Below are positions 7,079-12,298 of a DNA stretch of 12,298 bases, in pieces. This DNA comes from Usnea hakonensis. Taxonomy: Eukaryota > Ascomycota > Lecanoromycetes > Lecanorales > Parmeliaceae. Made by a program: the position numbers and the translations under genes. The DNA is taken from NCBI GenBank assembly GCA_013423325.1, contig BLJB01000520.1, forward strand, positions 1 to 12,298, written 5' to 3'. The notes below the pieces were generated by a model. The model was not told the DNA's origin and made no database searches. It saw only the letters and a program-made list of their open reading frames with translations. Position 1 is the first letter of the stretch, and each line of letters starts with the position of its first letter.

Positions 7079-9660
7079 TTATTCGCTAGCCAGCTCGAAG
7101 CTATTTAACCAGCCTAAATTAACCATCCATCTTACCGCTACCCGAATCCCTTTAGTCGTAGTCAGTATCGTCTAGAAATCCCCGGTACCTACCTCTGCGA
7201 GCAGCCGTGGTCTATCCCTATATAATTCTGGACAGAAGAGGAGAATATATTTAATATCCTACTTTCTCCATCCGCATATACAGTCAGGGTCGATCCCTGG
7301 CACCCTCATCCTATTAAGGAATACGTTAAGTCCGATTTTACCGCTCCTCATCTAGACGGCGACCGAGCTCTCAGCTTTCCTCAATATCCTATAGTAATCG
7401 AACCTCCCATCGTACAAGCCTCCCATCTAAGCGGGGGTTCTTATCGTACTCGGAGTCCCTTATTAGTACTTTTCCTATTTCCTCGATCTCCGATCGCGGA
7501 ACCAGTCTTACATTTTCCGTCTTATAACGTCAATACTCTAATATTCCTCGACGTCTCTAAGTAGGTTGACCTATCCCTTCTTTCTTCTTATGCTAGTGGC
7601 CGCTTGGTCCCAGCTCTTTTCTCCTAGGGCCTCAAGAGCCCAGGCTTCCTTTTCCGCCGCGGGTATAGGCCTTGGCTTCCTCCTTCTACCTCTACTAGCC
7701 TAGAGGCGTCGGGCGATTCGTTCGTTGCCCTCTCTCGTGGCGGCGTAGGTGCCTCGTAGGGCCTGGTATTGCAGTACCAGCTTATCCAGCTAGTATTCTA
7801 GTAGGGGTATCAATACTTCCGCCTCTAGAACTAGGATAGGTATGGCCCTATATACCCCGGTCACTTTGCGGAGATACTCGTTTTGTATCTTGGCCAGCTT
7901 CTCGGAGGGCTTCCGGGAGAATCCCTCAGTCCCGCGAGGATAGTGCCAGATCGGTGCTACAAACGTTAATATCGGGCGCACGACTATACTATATACCATA
8001 CGATACCTGGCGAATATCGCTCCCCATATCGAGCCGGCGAGGCATTCCAGGGCTCGTTTCTATCCTGCGGCACGGGCCGTCAGCTAGGCAATATATAGTC
8101 CCCACCGGAGTTTAGTATCCACATATAAGCCTAGTACTCTAATACTCGGGCTAGGGTCTATTTTTACTTCCTCAAAGTCTAAGGATACCTCCATATTAAA
8201 TTTCTTTAGGCTCCTTATAAGATATACTAGCTCGTATTTCTTAGGGGCGAATATTGCCCCATATATCTTAGCCCACCTAAGACAGATATTATAGGCCTTA
8301 TATAGTACTCTACAATTGTCTTCTATACTTCCGCCATATACCAGTAGATGAACATCATCGACGAAACCTCCTGTCTAGACGGGGAGAGCGGCCCTTACAC
8401 ATTATTCGATTAGAGGGGCGTTAAAGAAGAGAAATAGCACGGGGGAGATTAGTAATCCCTAAGGAATACCCGTCTCTACTACCTCTATTACGCTCGTCTA
8501 GCCCCCTAACGTTACGGATATCGCTCTATCCGTAAGGAAGCTGGACGTCTATCTTACTATCTTTTCTGGGACTCTCCTTTCCCTCAGGTTATAGAGGAGC
8601 CTCTCGTGCGAGACGTTATCGAAGGCACCTACGATATCTAGTAAAAGTAGGCTGGCGACTTTCCTATTATCGACGGTACTACAGTTCTATACGGTATAAA
8701 CCGCTTCCGTTAGCGATTCTAGCGCCGTTTCTACCAATCTACCTTTCCTCGCTCCCATTTGCTATTGAGGGAGGAGACTATGTCTTTCTACTAGTCCCGC
8801 TAGCCGCTTCGAGATCACCGTTTCTAGCGCTTTACCTAGGGTATCGAGTAAGGCTATTAGTCGGTACGCCTTAGGTTCCGAGTAGTCGGGCTTATTCGGC
8901 TTTTTTAATATTACCGTGTTGGCCTCCTTAAAGATTTTCGGGTGGTATCCCAAGTCAAAGCAGGCTTGGAAGAGTCTGGTAAGAGAGTCTATAATATGCG
9001 GGGCCACACTCCTTAGAAACCGGTTAGGGATTCCCGAGACGCCCGGGGCTTTATCTACTGCCGGGTGTATAATTGCTTTTAGCACCTCGTCTCTATTGAT
9101 CCTGTCCCCCATAGGTACTGGAGTTGGGTATTGGGTACCTGGGATATCCCCCAGATCGGCCGCCGGGGTAGGTGGAAATAGCACTCTTCTTAGGGCGTCG
9201 ACCTTACCTTCGAATCCAGACTATTTTGTCCCTCTTCGGTCCAGAATAGCCGGGAATTACGGTAAGGGTTTTAGAGCCGTACTCCGCTCTCTTCCCTACC
9301 GGGCAAGCTTCCAGATTCCGTCTTTCCTTAGAGACGCTTTATATACTCCCTCGCGCCAATAGAGTATACGGGTTTTACGTATAACCTTTACCTTCTCTCT
9401 TTCAGCCTCCCGAAGTTCCTCGGTTAACTGCTCGTCTCGGAGTCGGTGGTACTCTCTTAGCCTAAGTTTGGCCGCCTTAGTGACTCTTATGTAATCTGTA
9501 TTCCAGTATGATTTCGAGTTGGTCGTGGGCTCTGCCTACGGTATGCAGTTCTCTATTATCTCCTGGAAACCTTGGTTTATGGTCCCCACGAAGGCGTCCA
9601 CCTCCTCCTCCGTTCTTGTAGGCCTCCTAGAGAGAGCACTTTGCAGGGCACTACTACCCC
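7079..9660 (-). pseudogene. LINE ORF2 (reverse transcriptase), N-terminally truncated, RIP stops
   Basis: One minus-strand frame is kept over about 860 codons without an indel, interrupted by a dozen or more TAG/TAA codons. One is at 9538-9536, where TGG is expected; another ends the open block 9184-8765. That block holds the RT N-terminal motifs: DKAPGVSGIPNRFL, CFDLGYHPKIFKEA and PKAYRLIALL. The catalytic FVDD box is intact at 8365-8354, preceded by a SPVLFLFFNAPL motif. After the RT, 7999-7793 is open (VVRPILTFVAPIW). The C-terminus has SGKIGLNVFLNRMRVPG followed by a CxCG...C zinc-knuckle-like segment near 7285-7225. No RNase H domain is evident between RT and this knuckle. The stop is TAA at 7081-7079 or 7075-7073. 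Confidence 0.85.
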
Positions 9661-9674
9661 TAGTAAGCTTAGAT
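9661..9674. repeat. LINE target site duplication, right copy
   Basis: TAGTAAGCTTAGAT, identical to 6716-6729. The LINE 5' break begins at 9660 directly to its left. Confidence 0.9.
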
Positions 9675-10690
9675 ATCTATTCGCTTTCTAATAATAAAAG
9701 GTTTAATTACTTTATTTAAAAGCTTCTTATTTAACTTCTTTTACTTTAGATTCTTTATTAATAATATTACTATATCTCCTTTATTAAAGGATTTAGCTTA
9801 ATATTTTTTATTATATAATTTTATATATAATTTAGTTATACTTTATTAATATTCTATTAGTTAATTTCGTAGTATATAAATTTTCTTAATATATTTTTTT
9901 ACTATTAATATCTCCCCTTTAAAAGAATTATTCTCGGTACTTAATTTAAACTTTAGGTTATATTCTATTATAGTATAGAATAGATTATAATCGAGGATCT
10001 TATTTTTAATATTCTAATAAATATATTTAGCTATTAATAGTAATATTACTTATTCGTCCTAATTATTTAAATAGTATATTTAAAGATAATACTCTAAAGT
10101 TTAGTTCTATTTTTTAGTTTAATTATTAGTTTAGGGGTAGAATATAGTATTTAGCTTATATTTTATCTTTATTTAATAGTAGACTTCTAACTAGAATTTA
10201 CTCGTAAATATAAATTTATAATTAATAATAATACTATCTAGAGTACTAAATTTAAAGAAGATTTTATTTATTAATAGAATTTCGAGATCTAATATTTTAA
10301 TTATTTTATTAGTTAGAATATAATAAACTATCTTTATATATCTATCTATAACTATAAAAATCGAATTATAAATATAACTATTATATTTAGATAGAGGTAG
10401 ATCTATAATAAAATTTATAATAATTTCTTTCTAAGGTCTACTTAGTTAGAGTAGTATACTTAATTTTTTATAAGAATAATATTACTTTATCTTTACTTTT
10501 TAATATATATTATAAGAGTCTATATACTTTTTAATATCTATTTTAATATTTTACTAGTAGTATTTTCTATTTATTAATTTAAATATTTTATTAATTCCGA
10601 AGTATTCTATTAATAGATTATTATAATAGCGTTTTAATAGCTCTTTATAAATAGAAGCCTCTTTAGGGATATATAATAGATTATTATAAG
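9675..10690 (-). pseudogene. Gypsy-2 integrase (zinc-binding, catalytic core), RIP-killed
   Basis: A minus-strand frame from about 10689 to 9675 contains nearly a whole Ty3/Gypsy integrase, broken by TAA/TAG. It starts with LLYIPKEASIYKELLKR and the H2C2 zinc finger, whose His and Cys codons now read Tyr (EYFG for the second His, SYNIY for the Cys pair). These are the expected CAT-to-TAT and TGT-to-TAT changes. The core follows with IIDLPLSKY (catalytic Asp), a degraded TLDSIIINYKFIFTSKF (second Asp region) and LEYYL (Glu region). The C-terminal KGDIVILLIKNLK lies near 9785. The frame continues across the LINE into 6729-6430. RT and RNase H would lie to the right, where a LINE now begins. Confidence 0.75.
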
Positions 10691-10709
10691 AAGAGATATC
10701 TTGGAAAAA

Positions 10710-12298
10710 ATGAAGTATAACAACTAGCACGAAGAGAAGCCTTTCACATTAGGTGGGGAACCAGAAGAAGAAGATATACTACTAGATGTAGATATAATAG
10801 GGACTACTACTACCCCCAAGGGGGTAGAGTATATCGATATAGAAGTAGAATAAGACGCGGCTACCGCGTTCGCGATACTAATAATATAGATAGGGAGCCT
10901 AGAAGAGGTACTCTAGATACTTAAGATCCTATTCGAACCTATACTGGACGAATACCAAGTAGCGGGAAACGCGTCGATTAATATTATACGAGTACTCGTA
11001 GAAGGATAGAGTCGAGAAATTACGAAACTACGCGCGGAGCTATAATAAGAGAAAGAAAAGTAGACGAGATAACGCGAGGAGGAACGAATAAGAAGCTAGA
11101 TAAGTACGCCGATGCGTTAAGATAGCCTAACTACTAGATAGAGCTAAGGAAACCCGTTTAAAATATCTAGGGGGGGGCCCCCTAGCGCTATAATCTATAT
11201 AATCTAACTAGAGGATTCGAGAAAACGGAGATAGCTCCTAATACGAGTTAGAGACGAGAAGGAAAGCAAGAGCATAGGAGAAATAGTAGAAGAGATCCTA
11301 AGGGAACTAAAGGATATACGGATATAAGGAGAGGGAGTCGAATAGTTAGAAACGGTACGCCGTCTTTATAGTAGCGACCTTCTAATCTAGATAACTATAA
11401 TAGACGTAAAAGAAGACTTAGAGAAGGATACGTCCTAGCTCACGGAGAAGTACGCGTCGGCTAGTATTATACGAAAAGTATACCCGGTAATAGTATATAG
11501 TATTAGAGTTAATAGAGTAGATACTAGTACGTAGCTAGGGACAAAAAGGAGGATTAAATAGGATAACTAGAGAATATACCCGGAATTTAAGATTATAGGA
11601 ATTAGGTAGCTATCTAATAGCTATAAGATAAAAAAGTACTCGTTATTAATACTAAACCTTCTAACCCTAAAGATAGTAGATACCTTAATACTTAACGGAC
11701 TCGTTAAAGCGAAGGAAATGAAAGCGGTAGAGAGATTTAACTAGGCGGCCTCTCTAACTAGGTACTATAGGTATTAGGAATATAGTTATATCGCGAGAAC
11801 GTGTCAAAACGAGGTACGGTACACTAAATGTAATTAGACGTACGATACCCGAATACATATAATAGTAGCACCGGCAGTAGCCCCGGGATACGCGGCGTAC
11901 GGGAAGAAAGACTATACTATATACGATATAGACTGCTAGTTTAAAGCCAAGATAAAGAGGTATATAGCGAGGAGGCTCGCGAAGAAAAGGCTATTCTACG
12001 GCTAATATTAATAGGAAATGAACGGTAAGGGGAGTCAAGATAGGAAAGAGAAGACGAAGATAAAGGAATCTATAGCCTCGATCTAAAGAAGTAGACCCGA
12101 AGAACTAAAAGCTATACTCCGAGAAAGGATTAAGGAGAGTACGAACTAGGGCCGGGGACTTAGCGAGGAGGAGTTAATCTAAATCCGGGTTAAGATTATT
12201 AAGATTCAAGCTTTAGAGAAGGAAATCGTAATAGAAGGAATATAAATAATAGCGAAACCCTAATAGAGGTATAACTAAAGTAGTATTTAGATCTATAT
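10710..12298 (+). pseudogene. LINE ORF1 (gag-like nucleic-acid-binding protein), partial
   Basis: A single plus-strand frame runs from ATG 10710-10712 to the window end, about 530 codons, with many TAG/TAA stops and no frameshift. After an acidic, charged N-terminal half come IRVNRVDTST near 11505 and LSNSYKIKKYSLLILN near 11610. Three zinc knuckles follow: 11763-11804 (C-x2-C-x4-H-x4-C), 11820-11858 (C-x2-C-x3-H-x4-H) and 11889-11936 (C-x2-C-x4-H-x6-C). Several Cys and His codons are now TAC/TAT through G-to-A or C-to-T change. This is the layout of Tad-clade ORF1, an RNA chaperone that binds the element's transcript. The ATG is the first in frame, but the true start could differ. Confidence 0.8.
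11763..11936 (+). other. Three zinc-knuckle motifs of LINE ORF1
   Basis: These knuckles are recognisable because the spacing is kept although residues are changed. In the first, YYRY-stop-EYSYIARTC fits a CCHC knuckle if TAC/TAT positions were Cys or His and TAG was Gln. In the second, only the second Cys (TGT 11829-11831) survives unchanged. In the third, TGC at 11934-11936 survives. Every change needed is a C-to-T or G-to-A transition. Confidence 0.75.

Larger units (their letters stand above)
6730..9660 (-). mobile_element. 5'-truncated Tad-like LINE retrotransposon
   Basis: A 2931-bp non-LTR retrotransposon reading right to left, flanked by an exact 14-bp target duplication. The 3' end carries a simple repeat tail and the 5' end is cut within ORF2. 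ORF1 and the endonuclease domain expected upstream are absent, the usual result of incomplete reverse transcription. Base composition is close to normal, in sharp contrast to the AT-rich Gypsy-2 around it. CA-to-TA changes are present but far fewer, so the LINE arrived after Gypsy-2 had already been mutated. Confidence 0.9.
10690..12298 (+). mobile_element. Second Tad-like LINE, 5' end, runs off the window
   Basis: Composition changes near 10690 from AT-saturated Gypsy-2 to moderately mutated sequence, and an ORF1 frame begins 20 bases later. Gypsy-2 integrase similarity runs right up to this point, so the LINE appears to have inserted into Gypsy-2. Its 5' end is either complete with a very short leader or slightly truncated. 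ORF2 should lie to the right of the window. It is oriented opposite to the LINE at 6730-9660. Confidence 0.7.

Noticed and set aside
8916..9362. 148-codon plus-strand open frame
   Set aside because: It lies antisense to the conserved RT motifs of the minus-strand LINE ORF2, so it is a shadow frame.
9519..9719. 66-codon plus-strand open frame
   Set aside because: It runs antisense to LINE ORF2, across the truncation point and into Gypsy-2, so it is a chance frame.
11167..11184. CTAGGGGGGGGCCCCCTAG near-palindrome as an element end
   Set aside because: It sits inside the continuous ORF1 frame (coding Ser-Arg-Gly-Gly-Pro-Pro-Ser) with coding sequence on both sides.

Overview
The window looks like filamentous ascomycete (Pezizomycotina) repeat DNA and contains no recognisable host gene. 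Long stretches are extremely AT-rich and almost devoid of the dinucleotides CA and TG (1501-1560, for example, has neither). This is what repeat-induced point mutation (RIP, CpA to TpA on either strand) leaves behind. Every coding frame I can recognise belongs to a transposon and is broken by stops; the stops I could read in context are explained by CAA/CAG or TGG changing to TAA/TAG.

Layout, left to right. (1) 9-190: RIP-altered LTR; 191-204: polypurine tract; about 1062-1860, minus strand: end of a Ty3/Gypsy integrase with a chromodomain (Gypsy-1). (2) 1950-2685: AT-rich sequence with nothing recognisable. (3) 2691-5280: a complete 2590-bp non-autonomous LTR retrotransposon on the minus strand. 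It has two 164-bp LTRs, a TAAAC target duplication, a polypurine tract and a gag-only coding region with six premature stops. (4) 5286-6420: heavily mutated sequence that may carry a ghost frame on the plus strand. (5) 6430-6729 plus 9675-10690, minus strand: a second chromodomain Gypsy integrase (Gypsy-2), split by (6) 6730-9660, a 5'-truncated Tad-like LINE on the minus strand with a 14-bp target duplication and a (GATT)n tail. (7) 10690-12298: start of another LINE on the plus strand, with an ORF1 carrying three zinc knuckles and running off the window.

The order of events can be read from the nesting. The Gypsy copies came first and were mutated most heavily. The gag-only element and the truncated LINE landed in them later and were mutated only lightly. 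The gag-only element shares its polypurine-tract region and LTR ends with the neighbouring Gypsy-1 remnant, so it may have been mobilised by a Gypsy of that family. I found no tRNA, rRNA, CRISPR array or intact gene.
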